This document shows, piece by piece, positions 46,452-54,490 of a stretch of 64,000 nt of DNA; positions within the stretch are counted from its first letter, which is position 1, and the number at the start of each line of letters is the position of its first letter. The position numbers and the translations under genes were made by a program. The notes beneath the pieces were generated by a model. It was not told the origin of the DNA, made no database searches, and saw only the letters and a list, made by a program, of their open reading frames with translations. Source of the DNA: Bacteroidaceae bacterium (GTDB lineage Bacteria; Bacteroidota; Bacteroidia; Bacteroidales; Bacteroidaceae). The stretch lies in the NCBI GenBank assembly GCA_017466065.1, contig JAFTUV010000026.1, positions 14,814-78,813 on the forward strand, read 5' to 3'.

Positions 46452-47009
46452 TTAATCCTTGTCGGCTAAAAATTCTTCTATTTTTTTTACGGCAAGGTGG
46501 TACGATGCTTTGAGTGCTCCCACGCTGGTGCCGAGTATTTGTGATATTTCTTCGTATTTTAGTTCTTGGCCGTATTTCATATTGAATACAAGGCGTTGCT
46601 TTTCGGGCAGGCGGGCGATGGCCTCTTGCAGCAGTGCATCGGTGTGGTCGCCGTCGAAATAGGGGTCGCTTTCCAATTGAAAGGCAATCTCTCCTTCGGG
46701 GCTGTCTATCGAAATGTTGCTGCGGCTTCTGTTAATGAATGTGAGTGTTTCGTTTATGGCTATGCGGTAGAGCCAAGTGGATAGCTGCGAGTCGCCCCGG
46801 AATTTGTCTATGTTGGCCCACGCTTTCAGAAAGGTATTTTGCAGAATGTCGTTGCTGTCGTCGTGCGATAGTGCCATTCGCCTTATGTGCCAATAGAGTT
46901 TTTCGCCATATTGTTTTATTATGGCCGAGAATGCAGCCTCGCGCGTGCTCTCGTTGCCGAGTTGCGCGATTATCGCTTTTTCGTCGAATGTGCTGCTTTT
47001 CCCTTTCAT
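46452..47009 (-). CDS. ECF-type RNA polymerase sigma factor
   Basis: 185 residues with region 2 (HDDSNDILQNTFLKAWANIDKFRGDSQLSTWLYRIAINE) and region 4 (ARLPEKQRLVFNMKYGQELKYEEISQILGTSVGALKASYH). A 12-codon extension to a TTG at 47045 is open but the ATG at 47009 (MKGKSS) is more likely. It is the first gene of a three-gene operon with the membrane protein and the Spy-like protein. Confidence 0.93.
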   Translation of the reverse strand: MKGKSSTFDEKAIIAQLGNESTREAAFSAIIKQYGEKLYWHIRRMALSHDDSNDILQNTFLKAWANIDKFRGDSQLSTWLYRIAINETLTFINRSRSNISIDSPEGEIAFQLESDPYFDGDHTDALLQEAIARLPEKQRLVFNMKYGQELKYEEISQILGTSVGALKASYHLAVKKIEEFLADKD

Positions 47010-47102
47010 TCTTTTTCTTTTTGTCGGTGCTGTTATATTTGACAATTTTCTTGTCCGATGGTTTAATTTATGATTTTTTTAACTCTCCCCCGGCTGTTGT
47101 CG

Positions 47103-47150
47103 TGCTCCTCCTCCGTGAGAGGAGGGGGACCGCTTTGCGGTGGAGGAGTT
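47103..47150. repeat. Dispersed repeat family A, copy 1
   Basis: CTCCTCCGTGAGAGGAGG followed by GGGACCGCTTTGCGGTGGAG. Internal palindromes allow a double hairpin. Other copies are at 47265 and, inverted, at 63453. Confidence 0.85.
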
Positions 47151-47177
47151 GCGATTTACGATTGCTTGTACTTCTTT

Positions 47178-47236
47178 CACTCCCCTCCGTCCCTTCGCTT
47201 CGCTCGTGCCACCTCCCCTCGCGTGGCGAGTGGAGG
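47178..47236. repeat. Dispersed repeat family C, copy 1
   Basis: CACTCCCCTCCGTCCC...CCACCTCCCCTCGCGTGG. It is the inverted, slightly longer relative of 50571-50620. Confidence 0.75.
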
Positions 47237-47264
47237 ATTTTATATATTTTTGCTTTTGTCTTTT

Positions 47265-47316
47265 AACTCCTCCGCTTTTTCAAAGAGGAGGGGGACCGCT
47301 TTGCGGTGGAGGAGTT
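47265..47316. repeat. Dispersed repeat family A, copy 2
   Basis: Bounded by a perfect 9-bp inverted repeat AACTCCTCC / GGAGGAGTT. It shares GGGACCGCTTTGCGGTGGAG with copy 1. Confidence 0.85.
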
Positions 47317-47333
47317 GCGATTTTGCTTCACCT

Positions 47334-47405
47334 TGTCATTTCGATCGAATGTGAGAATTCTATAACCATTGTTGTATGAGATTTCTCCCTGCGGTCGGAA
47401 TGACA
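47334..47405. repeat. Dispersed palindromic repeat family B, copy at 47 kb
   Basis: TGTCATTTCGATCGAATGTG...GAGATTTCTCCCTGCGGTCGGAATGACA. Outer arms GTCATTTC and GGAATGAC pair, with one mismatch. Confidence 0.85.
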
Positions 47406-47420
47406 CAATCCTTTCTTTTG

Positions 47421-47445
47421 GGCAAGCACATCGGTCAGCCCCTAC
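47421..47445. repeat. Dispersed repeat family D, inverted partial copy
   Basis: GCACATCGGTCAGCCCCTAC, the reverse complement of the GTAGGGGC(T/G)... family pattern. Confidence 0.55.
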
Positions 47446-47470
47446 ATTTTCATTGCTCCGTTGTCATTTG

Positions 47471-47502
47471 CCGTAGGGGCGCACCGGCGTGTGCGCCCTG
47501 CG
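47471..47502. repeat. Dispersed repeat family D, copy 1
   Basis: GTAGGGGCGCACCGGCGTGT followed by GCGCCC: a short GC-rich imperfect palindrome, directly before the 3' end of rnz. Confidence 0.75.
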
Positions 47503-47515
47503 TTGTTTGTTTCTT

Positions 47516-48430
47516 TCAAATGTCAAAGACTTTTCCCTCGGCGGCAAGGTGAGTGTCGGGGAATATCTCTTGCGCCTCGGTAAGAAACTGTTGTTCGTCG
47601 TCGTAACGCGAAGAGAAATGCCCGATGATAAGTTTTTTCACCCCTGCTTGCGCTGCTATCTGCGCAGCTTGTGCCGCGGTTGAGTGGAACGTGGCCTGTG
47701 CGCGAGCGGCCTCGTCGCCGGCAAAGGTTGCTTCGTGGTAGAGAAGGTCGGCTCCGGCGATGTGTGGGCAGTTCTCCGGGCAGGGTAGTGTGTCGGAGCA
47801 GTAGGCATAGCTGCGCGAGGGGTCGGCGTCGGTGGTGAGCCTTGCATTAGGTATAACCTCGCCGTCGGGTGTCACAAAATCCTCGCCATCTTTTATGCCT
47901 CGTCGTTTATATTCGGGGATGTTGTAGGCATCTATCATATCTCGCCTTATGTGCCTTTTCTTGGGCTTCTCCTTGAAGAGAAAACCACAGCAGGGTATGC
48001 GGTGTTTTTGCGGCAAAGTGTGAATGGTGATGCTGTTGTCCTCGTATATGAGTTCATATTTTGTTGCATCAATATCGTGGAATATCACCTTGTATTTCAG
48101 CTCCTTGCAGAAGAATTCGAGCTGTTCTTTCATCAGTTTGCGCAACATCTTGTCGGCGTAAATGTGGAGTGGGGCAGTGCGCCCAAGCAGCCCGAAGGTG
48201 GAGATGAGGCCAATGAGCCCGAAGCAGTGGTCGCCGTGCAGATGCGAAATGAATATGTGGTTTATGAACGAGAAGTGTATGTGTGAACGGCGCAGTTGCA
48301 GTTGTGTGCCCTCGCCACAGTCTATCATAAACTGCTTGTTGCCAATCCTCACCACTTGCGAGCTTGCGTTGTGCCGTGTTGTGGGCAGTGCCGACCCGCA
48401 TCCTAATATGTGTACCTCGAAAATCTCCAT
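47516..48430 (-). CDS. rnz: Ribonuclease Z
   Basis: Endonuclease that removes the 3' trailer of tRNA precursors. 304 residues of metallo-beta-lactamase fold: LGCGSALPTTRHNASS at the start, zinc motif SHLHGDHCFGL, YCSDT, LLYHEATF and the C-terminal IIGHFSSRY. The insertion between the central strands is the flexible arm. A TACCTTCG box on the minus strand (48451-48458) lies 21 nt upstream. Confidence 0.95.
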   Translation of the reverse strand: MEIFEVHILGCGSALPTTRHNASSQVVRIGNKQFMIDCGEGTQLQLRRSHIHFSFINHIFISHLHGDHCFGLIGLISTFGLLGRTAPLHIYADKMLRKLMKEQLEFFCKELKYKVIFHDIDATKYELIYEDNSITIHTLPQKHRIPCCGFLFKEKPKKRHIRRDMIDAYNIPEYKRRGIKDGEDFVTPDGEVIPNARLTTDADPSRSYAYCSDTLPCPENCPHIAGADLLYHEATFAGDEAARAQATFHSTAAQAAQIAAQAGVKKLIIGHFSSRYDDEQQFLTEAQEIFPDTHLAAEGKVFDI

Positions 48431-48500
48431 TGTTCTTTGCTCTCTTTGTGCGAAGGTACAAAAAATAGTTTTAAAATGTGAGCCTGTGGATATAAAAGAG

Positions 48501-48527
48501 AAGCGGAGCCGAAAAACGGCTCCGCTT
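48501..48527 (-). terminator. Terminator of rpsA
   Basis: Perfect 11-bp stem AAGCGGAGCCG / CGGCTCCGCTT with a 5-nt loop. In the minus direction it is followed by CTCTTTT. Confidence 0.85.
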
Positions 48528-48555
48528 TCTATCGTATGTTTGAATAATCGCTAAA

Positions 48556-50352
48556 TTATTCCTCGTTGCCTTCGAGCTTGCTCTTCAAAGCTGCGAGAGC
48601 GTCGATGTCACCAAGAGTTGTTGAAGCAGCCTGGTTCTGGATTGCAGGAGCAGCCTCCTCGGCTTTCTTGCTCTTGCGTGCAGCAGCAGCGGCTTTCTTC
48701 TCTTGCTTCTCCTCGGCCTTTGCAGCATCCTCGAAGATGCGGCTGTGAGAGAGGATTATTCTCTTTGCCTCTTTGTTGAACTCGATAACCTTGAACGAGA
48801 GTTTCTCATCGGCAGCAGCCTGTGAGCCATCCTCTTTTACAAGGTGTTTGGGAGTAGCGAAGCCCTCAACGCCGTAGGGGAGCGATACAACTGCACCCTT
48901 GTCGATGAGCTCTGTGATAACACCCTCGTGGATAGAACCTACGGTGAACACTGTCTCGAATACATCCCAAGGATTCTCTTCGAGCTGTTTGTGACCGAGG
49001 CTCAAACGACGGTTCTCCTTGTCTATTTCGAGTACCTGAACATCGATAGCCTCACCAATCTGTGTGAATTCAGAGGGGTGCTTAACCTTCTTTGTCCAAG
49101 AAAGGTCGCTGATGTGGATAAGACCGTCAACGCCCTCCTCAATCTCAACGAAGATACCGAAGTTGGTGAAGTTGCGCACCTTTGCAGTGTGCTTTGAACC
49201 AACGGGATATTTCTCCTCGATGTTAGCCCAAGGATCCTCTTTAAGCTGCTTGATACCGAGTGACATTTTGCGCTCGTTGCGGTCGAGTGTGAGGATAACT
49301 GCCTCTACCTCGTCGCCCACCTTCATAAAGTCTTGTGCCGAACGCAAGTGCTGGTTCCAAGACATTTCAGAAACGTGGATCAAGCCCTCAACGCCGGGAG
49401 CAATCTCGATGAATGCACCGTAGTCGGCCATAACAACAACCTTACCCTTAACGATGTCGCCCTCTTTAAGGTCGGCGTCGATAGCATCCCAAGGATGGGG
49501 AGTGAGCTGTTTCAAGCCGAGAGCGATACGCTTCTTCTCATCGTCAAAGTCGAGGATAACAACGTTGATTTTCTGGTCGAGCGATACAATGTCGGTAGGC
49601 TCGTTAACGCGGCCCCAAGAGAGGTCGGTGATGTGGATAAGACCGTCAACGCCACCGAGGTCGATGAACACACCGTAAGAGGTGATGTTCTTGACAGTAC
49701 CTTCGAGTACCTGTCCTTTTTCGAGTGTGCTGATGATTTTCTTCTTCTGCTCTTCGAGCTCAGCCTCGATGAGAGCCTTGTGAGAAACAACAACGTTCTT
49801 GAATTCTTGGTTAATCTTAACAATCTTGAAGTCTTCTGTCTGGCCAACGTATGCATCGTAATCACGGATGGGCTTAACATCGATCTGTGAACCGGGCAAG
49901 AATGCCTCGATGCCGAATACGTCAACAATCATACCGCCCTTGGTGCGGCACTTGATGTAACCCTTAACAACAGCCTGCTCTTCCATAGCTTTGTTAACAA
50001 GCTCCCAAGAACGGCTTGCGCGGGCTTTCTTGTGTGAAAGGTTCAACTGTCCTTTCTTGTCCTCCAAATTCTCGATGTAAACCTCTACTTGGTCGCCTAC
50101 TTTAAGGTCGGGGTTGTAGCGGAACTCGCTGATGGGGAGGATTGCATCCTGCTTGTAGTTGATGTCTACAATAACTTCGCGCTTGTTGATAGCGATAACT
50201 GTACCGTTAACAACCTCGCGGCTTGATACTTTGTTGAGAGTGTTGTTATAGGCCTGCTCCAACTGCTCGTGTGAAAGACCCGAAACGTTCTCTCCGTTTG
50301 CGTACGATTCCCAATTAAAATCGGGTGTACCTGTAAGATTTTCTGTGCTCAT
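48556..50352 (-). CDS. rpsA: 30S ribosomal protein S1
   Basis: 598 residues with about six S1 (OB) domains, for example GVFIDLGGVDGLIHITDLSW, GAFIEIAPGVEGLIHVSEMS and GIFVEIEEGVDGLIHISDLS. It binds mRNA leaders on the small subunit. The final ~60 residues are an Ala/Lys-rich tail (KKAAAAARKSKKAEEAAP) of low complexity. In Bacteroidetes, which lack strong Shine-Dalgarno usage, S1 is thought to be important for initiation. A TATCTTTG box lies 50 nt upstream. Confidence 0.96.
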   Translation of the reverse strand: MSTENLTGTPDFNWESYANGENVSGLSHEQLEQAYNNTLNKVSSREVVNGTVIAINKREVIVDINYKQDAILPISEFRYNPDLKVGDQVEVYIENLEDKKGQLNLSHKKARASRSWELVNKAMEEQAVVKGYIKCRTKGGMIVDVFGIEAFLPGSQIDVKPIRDYDAYVGQTEDFKIVKINQEFKNVVVSHKALIEAELEEQKKKIISTLEKGQVLEGTVKNITSYGVFIDLGGVDGLIHITDLSWGRVNEPTDIVSLDQKINVVILDFDDEKKRIALGLKQLTPHPWDAIDADLKEGDIVKGKVVVMADYGAFIEIAPGVEGLIHVSEMSWNQHLRSAQDFMKVGDEVEAVILTLDRNERKMSLGIKQLKEDPWANIEEKYPVGSKHTAKVRNFTNFGIFVEIEEGVDGLIHISDLSWTKKVKHPSEFTQIGEAIDVQVLEIDKENRRLSLGHKQLEENPWDVFETVFTVGSIHEGVITELIDKGAVVSLPYGVEGFATPKHLVKEDGSQAAADEKLSFKVIEFNKEAKRIILSHSRIFEDAAKAEEKQEKKAAAAARKSKKAEEAAPAIQNQAASTTLGDIDALAALKSKLEGNEE

Positions 50353-50402
50353 AATTTACTTTACTTTAATGAGTTAGACATTATGTTGATAGAATTCGGG
50401 CG

Positions 50403-50410
50403 CAAAGATA
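50403..50410 (-). promoter_or_regulatory. -7 box of rpsA
   Basis: TATCTTTG on the minus strand, 51 nt before the rpsA start. A TTTG lies only 12 nt upstream, so the -33 element is unclear. Confidence 0.6.
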
Positions 50411-50570
50411 CTGCTTTTTTGTCAAATAACCGCATATTTTTGCTATTATTTTATAATATATAAGGTAGTGTGGTGATGTGAAGGGGCAGAGGGGTGAAAA
50501 ACATGCACCGCAAATATCCCCCTCGGCTTTCAGCCACTCCCCTTACAAATAAGTGGGAGAGTTTAACGAC

Positions 50571-50620
50571 AACTCCGCCACTCGCTATGCGAGGGGAGGT
50601 GCCCGAAGGGCGGAGGGGAG
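50571..50620. repeat. Dispersed repeat family C, copy 2
   Basis: AACTCCGCCACTCGCTATGC...GAGGGGAGGTGCCCGAAGGG, ending CGGAGGGGAG. It is inverted relative to the copy at 47178. Confidence 0.75.
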
Positions 50621-50639
50621 TAAAAATACGCAAGCAATT

Positions 50640-50670
50640 GTAGGGTGCGCACCGGTGTGTGCGTCAAAAG
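50640..50670. repeat. Dispersed repeat family D, copy 3
   Basis: GTAGGGTGCGCACCGGTGTG followed by TGCGTC, closely matching the copies at 47471, 63200 and 63519. Confidence 0.7.
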
Positions 50671-50752
50671 GAAACGCCGGTCCCGGCGGAAATGTTATCA
50701 CTAGTGGTTGCAAATCCGAGAGGACAAGGGGGACAAACAGCACACAAAAGAA

Positions 50753-50781
50753 GTGGGCGACAAAAACTATTTGTCGCCCAC
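50753..50781 (-). terminator. Terminator of the 782-residue secreted protein
   Basis: Perfect 12-bp stem GTGGGCGACAAA / TTTGTCGCCCAC with a 5-nt loop, followed in the minus direction by TTCTTTTG. Confidence 0.85.
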
Positions 50782-50804
50782 CCGATATTGATACTATTTG
50801 AAAA

Positions 50805-53153
50805 TTACTTTACAAAAGTCTTCTTTCCGTTGATGATGTAGATGCCGGGAACGGTGATAGCCTTAATCTGGCGACCTGTGATGTCGTAGATAGTCTCTGT
50901 TGCGTTCTCCTCTACTGCACCCTCGACGTTCTCGATGCCTGTTGTGCCACCCCAGTCGAAGCCGAAGCTGTAACAAGCAATGCTGTTATTCTCGGTTGGA
51001 ACATACAGATAGGCCTTGTGGCTGTTGTTCTGGAAACGGCTGTTGTTGAATGAATCCTTGTAGAAGCCTACAATATTATTGGCAATTGCAAGTGCGTAGT
51101 ATGTACCTGCCTCGGTATTGTATGTTGTTGCAGCACTACCTTTGAGGTCGCTTTCAGCAGTAGTAGTAGTGGTGGTGATTGTGAAATTGTAGGTGTTTGC
51201 CTCGCCGGCGAGCACTACACCCACCTCTGCGGGAATAACATCGCTTATCTCATTAAGAATTGCATAGCTTCCATCAATTGTTGCTGTGCTGGTAGTAACG
51301 CCCTCGGGTATTTCGAGAGCAACAGGGGCATACAAAGTAGCGTAACCAGCACTTGTGATTGTCACGGGGAGAGTGGTTACCTCTTCGAGGTTGAAACTAT
51401 AATTTGCGCCGTTATTGCCACCACCAGCATCGGTGTAGCCACCACCCTGTGCATACAACCAACGGTTGTTCCCGAACAATTTTATGCTATAAACACCTTT
51501 CAAATTGAGAGATGCGTTTGCGGCTTGGAATTCAATGGTTGCACCCGATTCCTGAACGCCGTTATAACCAAGGAAGTTGCTGTTGTTAACAAGATAGTTG
51601 CCCGAGGCGTATGAAACGAGCTGGTTCCCATCGAAGTAGAAGATGGTGCTTGCATCGGCATCTGCAACAAAGGCTGCACGATTTGTTCCGTTTACAATAC
51701 CGTAGTTTTCAGAAGCCAAATATTGACTTGTGGCATATGACTTAATGCGGATGTAGCTGCCGGCTGTGGGAACATTAATTGTGAGTGATGATGCAACAAG
51801 GCTGTTGAGCTCTGTTGTCTTTGCCTCAACCTCGGCGGGAGTGGGGGTGCTTGTCGATTCGATAGCGTCAACATAAGTCTGATATTCGGCAACGGCTACG
51901 GCAAAAGTTCCTTCACCGGTGTAGGTGTATTTCCCCAGTCCTGTACCAATGTATTCGTTCATTGCATTTGCTGCGTCGATGGCTGCTTGCAGTGCTTCGA
52001 CAGCCTCGGTGTTGTCGGTCTCGTATGTTGCAACAAGGTCTGCAATTTTGTTGAGGGTTGTTTCGTCAAGATCGCTAATCAATGTTACTTGATGGTTGCT
52101 GCCGGCGTCGTCTAGTTTGGTCCAACCGCCGGTCCAAGTAATAAGACCCTCGCCGTATGATGTTGAATGGTTAACAACACCCGCATTGTCGGTCGAGAAC
52201 ATAATAGGATAGCTCGTGTTGCTTGATATCTTGAAGTTAAGATCTCTTCCTTGTGGTGTTTCTGCAAAGGGAATCGAAGCATTGTTGGTGCTTTGCACGC
52301 CCATAAACATTGCTTTACCAATGTTGTAGAGATAGTAATTGTTGTTCTCCGATTTATAAACAGTCCATTTAAAGTAATCGGTGTCGGTGCTTTCTACACT
52401 TGTTTTCGCAGTTGATATAACATTGCTGCTTGTTTCGGTTGCACCCATCCAACCGCGCTCTGTGACAAATGTGTATATTTTGCCATTTTCAAAATTCTCA
52501 GGGTCGCTGATGGTTGTTGCAGCCTCTTCGGTCGACGAGTCGTCGCTGTTTGCAAGTGTGATTTTTGTCAATCCATAGAAACAACCTGCATTGGTGGTTC
52601 CTTTATAAATTGTCAATACCAAAGTGAGAGTCCCGTCTTCATTTGCTGTGATTTGTGTGAAATCGGCATTTGTAGATGTAAACTCTATGTCTTTTGAATA
52701 GTTTTCGGAACCATTAGCAACCCATATATTCTCATCTGTTTTGGTTGAAAACTCGGTGCCGTTTGCTGTTAATGTAAAATTGCAATGTCTGGTATCGCTA
52801 CCGGCGGGTTGGTAGTTTCCGCCGGAGTTCATAGCCTTGTGAGTGAAGGTTACATTGTCGTAAATGTTTGCTGCGCCAAGGCCGCTGATTGTCAATGTGA
52901 ATGTGATTGGTGTGGTGGAAGCTGCACTTGTGTTTGTGTTGGCACACAAAATATTTGTAGCCGAAGCTAATGCGCCACCTGTGTTCCAAGCGTTGCTTGC
53001 AGCTGTTGCGGCGATGGTTGCTGTAACGCCATCTGCGCCACTTACTGTAACATCTGCGTTAGGCCAAGTGCCACGTGTGAACGTGAATTCAATCTGCGCC
53101 ATTGCACCGATTGCTATGAACAACGATGCGAAAAATAGTGTAAATTTTCTCAT
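50805..53153 (-). CDS. Large secreted protein with shared N-terminal beta module and sorting-like tail
   Basis: 782 residues with a signal peptide (1-19, GAMAQ). Residues 20-204 form a module (FTFTRG...ATAASNAWNTG...RHCNFTLTANGTEF...YKGTTNAGCFYGLTKITLA) clearly homologous to residues 220-405 of the neighbouring sialidase. Residues about 225-370 and 480-600 look like ricin-like or carbohydrate-binding folds (YIRIKSYATSQYLASEN). Between them is a helical FIVAR-like segment. A beta domain (about 605-735) and the tail IYDITGRQIKAI...GIYIINGKKTFVK follow. No catalytic motif is seen. A glycan-binding surface protein or toxin-like accessory is possible. Confidence 0.75.
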   Translation of the reverse strand: MRKFTLFFASLFIAIGAMAQIEFTFTRGTWPNADVTVSGADGVTATIAATAASNAWNTGGALASATNILCANTNTSAASTTPITFTLTISGLGAANIYDNVTFTHKAMNSGGNYQPAGSDTRHCNFTLTANGTEFSTKTDENIWVANGSENYSKDIEFTSTNADFTQITANEDGTLTLVLTIYKGTTNAGCFYGLTKITLANSDDSSTEEAATTISDPENFENGKIYTFVTERGWMGATETSSNVISTAKTSVESTDTDYFKWTVYKSENNNYYLYNIGKAMFMGVQSTNNASIPFAETPQGRDLNFKISSNTSYPIMFSTDNAGVVNHSTSYGEGLITWTGGWTKLDDAGSNHQVTLISDLDETTLNKIADLVATYETDNTEAVEALQAAIDAANAMNEYIGTGLGKYTYTGEGTFAVAVAEYQTYVDAIESTSTPTPAEVEAKTTELNSLVASSLTINVPTAGSYIRIKSYATSQYLASENYGIVNGTNRAAFVADADASTIFYFDGNQLVSYASGNYLVNNSNFLGYNGVQESGATIEFQAANASLNLKGVYSIKLFGNNRWLYAQGGGYTDAGGGNNGANYSFNLEEVTTLPVTITSAGYATLYAPVALEIPEGVTTSTATIDGSYAILNEISDVIPAEVGVVLAGEANTYNFTITTTTTTAESDLKGSAATTYNTEAGTYYALAIANNIVGFYKDSFNNSRFQNNSHKAYLYVPTENNSIACYSFGFDWGGTTGIENVEGAVEENATETIYDITGRQIKAITVPGIYIINGKKTFVK

Positions 53154-53598
53154 AAACGAAATTATTAAATTAATATTATTAGGTAATTATATATAATTTT
53201 ACATCAATAGAAAACTGATAAGAAACTGTCATTTCGAACGAATGTGAGAAATCTCAACAATGCTGATATCCAGATTTCTCGTCGCTCCGCTCCATCGAAA
53301 TGACAAACAAGTGTAACATTGTATATAATCACCTATTATTATTAACTGATAATGTGCAAAGCATTGTTAATGTGGTGTGCTTATCTCCCACAATCGCAAT
53401 AAGATGCATATTTTTTAATCTATGCAAATGTATTAAAAAAAACAAGAATTTTGCCTTTTTGTGGGGCGAAATCTTTGTTTATGCTGTTTTAATGGGTAAA
53501 CAGGCCTGTTTTTTTAATAAACAGATGGTTTTTATTTGTTTTATTTTTAAATTTGCGGTACATCATAATTTGCATAATAGGACTAATAGATTAAGGAT
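53154..53598. other. 445-nt gene-free stretch, AT-rich
   Basis: Divergent region between the 782-residue protein and marC. It contains one family B repeat (53228-53304), a 14-bp palindrome AAACAGGCCTGTTT at 53498-53511 followed by five T (terminator-like but with a very short stem) and a TAAATTTG box (53548-53555) ahead of marC. No coding frame is convincing. Confidence 0.7.
53228..53304. repeat. Dispersed palindromic repeat family B, copy at 53 kb
   Basis: GTCATTTCGAACGAATGTGA...CAGATTTCTCGTCGCTCCGC...ATCGAAATGAC. Ten-base outer arms GTCATTTCGA / TCGAAATGAC are perfectly complementary. Confidence 0.88.
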
Positions 53599-54198
53599 AT
53601 GTTATCGTCGTTCAGTTGGTTGGATTTTTTGAGTGCTTTCATAGTGCTTTTTGCTATCATAGACCCTGTGGGCTCTATTCCCATTGTGGTGGGGTTGCGC
53701 GATAAGGGAAAAACGGTTCATTCGGGCAGAGCGGTTATTTGTGCTTTCTCCTTTTTGTTTGTGTTTTTCTTTGTGGGGGATTTTCTCTTGCGCCTTTTCG
53801 GAGTGGATATAAATTCGTTTGCCGTGGCGGGTGCGTTGGTGCTCTTCCTGTTGGCATTGGAGATGGTGCTCGATATTGTGATATTCAAGGACACCGAGGT
53901 TACGGGTAACGATGCTACATATGTTCCTGTGGTGTTTCCGTTGTTGGCCGGTGCGGGTTCGTTCACTACTTTGTTGTCGTTGCGTGCCGAATATTCGCCT
54001 GTGAGTATTTTGGTTGCTCTTTTTGCCAACGCTGTTGTGGTTTATGTTGTGCTGGTTATGACCAAGGGTATTGGCCGTTTTTTGGGCAAGGCCGGTCTTT
54101 ATTTTATCCGTAAGTTTTTTGGTGTTATTCTGCTTGCAATCTCGGTGAGGTTGTTTACTTCGAACCTTTCTTATTTGATTGATAGTATAGGCGGTTGA
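53599..54198 (+). CDS. MarC-family integral membrane protein
   Basis: 199 residues with six predicted helices. The family motifs FAIIDPVGSIPIVVGL (about 19-34) and YVPVVFPLLAGAGSFTTLLSL (about 113-133) are seen. MarC proteins are inner-membrane proteins of uncertain function; the E. coli MarC was once tied to multiple antibiotic resistance, which was later disputed. It is a single gene on the plus strand between two minus-strand units. Confidence 0.9.
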   Translation: MLSSFSWLDFLSAFIVLFAIIDPVGSIPIVVGLRDKGKTVHSGRAVICAFSFLFVFFFVGDFLLRLFGVDINSFAVAGALVLFLLALEMVLDIVIFKDTEVTGNDATYVPVVFPLLAGAGSFTTLLSLRAEYSPVSILVALFANAVVVYVVLVMTKGIGRFLGKAGLYFIRKFFGVILLAISVRLFTSNLSYLIDSIGG

Positions 54199-54219
54199 GT
54201 GGCGTGTTTGTCATCACCG

Positions 54220-54250
54220 GATGGGCGCACCGTCGTGTGCACCGGCAAAT
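54220..54250. repeat. Dispersed repeat family D, copy 4 (degenerate)
   Basis: GATGGGCGCACCGTCGTGTG then CACC, behind marC. Confidence 0.5.
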
Positions 54251-54255
54251 TATAT

Positions 54256-54293
54256 GATGAGTGGGCGAGCATTTTTTTGCTCGCCCACTCATC
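54256..54293. terminator. Bidirectional terminator between marC and the sialidase operon
   Basis: Perfect 16-bp stem GATGAGTGGGCGAGCA / TGCTCGCCCACTCATC with a six-T loop. It ends both marC and the minus-strand sialidase/small-peptide unit. Confidence 0.88.
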
Positions 54294-54296
54294 TGT

Positions 54297-54476
54297 TTAT
54301 TTATTCCCCCAAATATTTCCCCACTCTCCGTTGTTGTGATGCCTGTTTATCATATTGGCATCATCGTCGGTTGTTTCGTCTGTGATGGGTACTGAACGTG
54401 CAATTATTTCCCACGTTTGCATTTCTACCAATTCAAATTGTGGCTTTATATATTCTTTTTTCATATTATTTTTCAT
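54297..54476 (-). CDS. Small 59-residue protein behind the sialidase
   Basis: Starts MKNNMKKEYIKPQFELVEMQ and ends GNIWGNK, 59 residues (55 from the second ATG at 54464). It begins 14 nt after the sialidase stop and ends just before the strong terminator, so it must share that transcript. Bacteroidales carry many small genes starting MKK-x-Y-x-x-P; their functions are mostly unknown. Acidic middle (TDETTDDDA), His/Asn/Trp-rich end, no signal peptide. Real coding status is supported by position, codon pattern and the conserved type of start. Confidence 0.6.
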   Translation of the reverse strand: MKNNMKKEYIKPQFELVEMQTWEIIARSVPITDETTDDDANMINRHHNNGEWGNIWGNK

Positions 54477-54490
54477 AATTCTATTTTCTG

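Larger units (their letters stand above)
47010..47515. other. 506-nt gene-free stretch filled with dispersed repeats
   Basis: Between the sigma gene start and the end of rnz there is no credible gene. It contains A1, C1, A2, B1, D2 and D1 in order, almost end to end. Confidence 0.8.
50353..50804. other. 452-nt gene-free stretch: promoter, repeats, terminator
   Basis: Holds the rpsA -7 box, a GC-rich stretch related to families C and D, and the terminator of the 782-residue protein. No credible coding frame. Confidence 0.8.
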
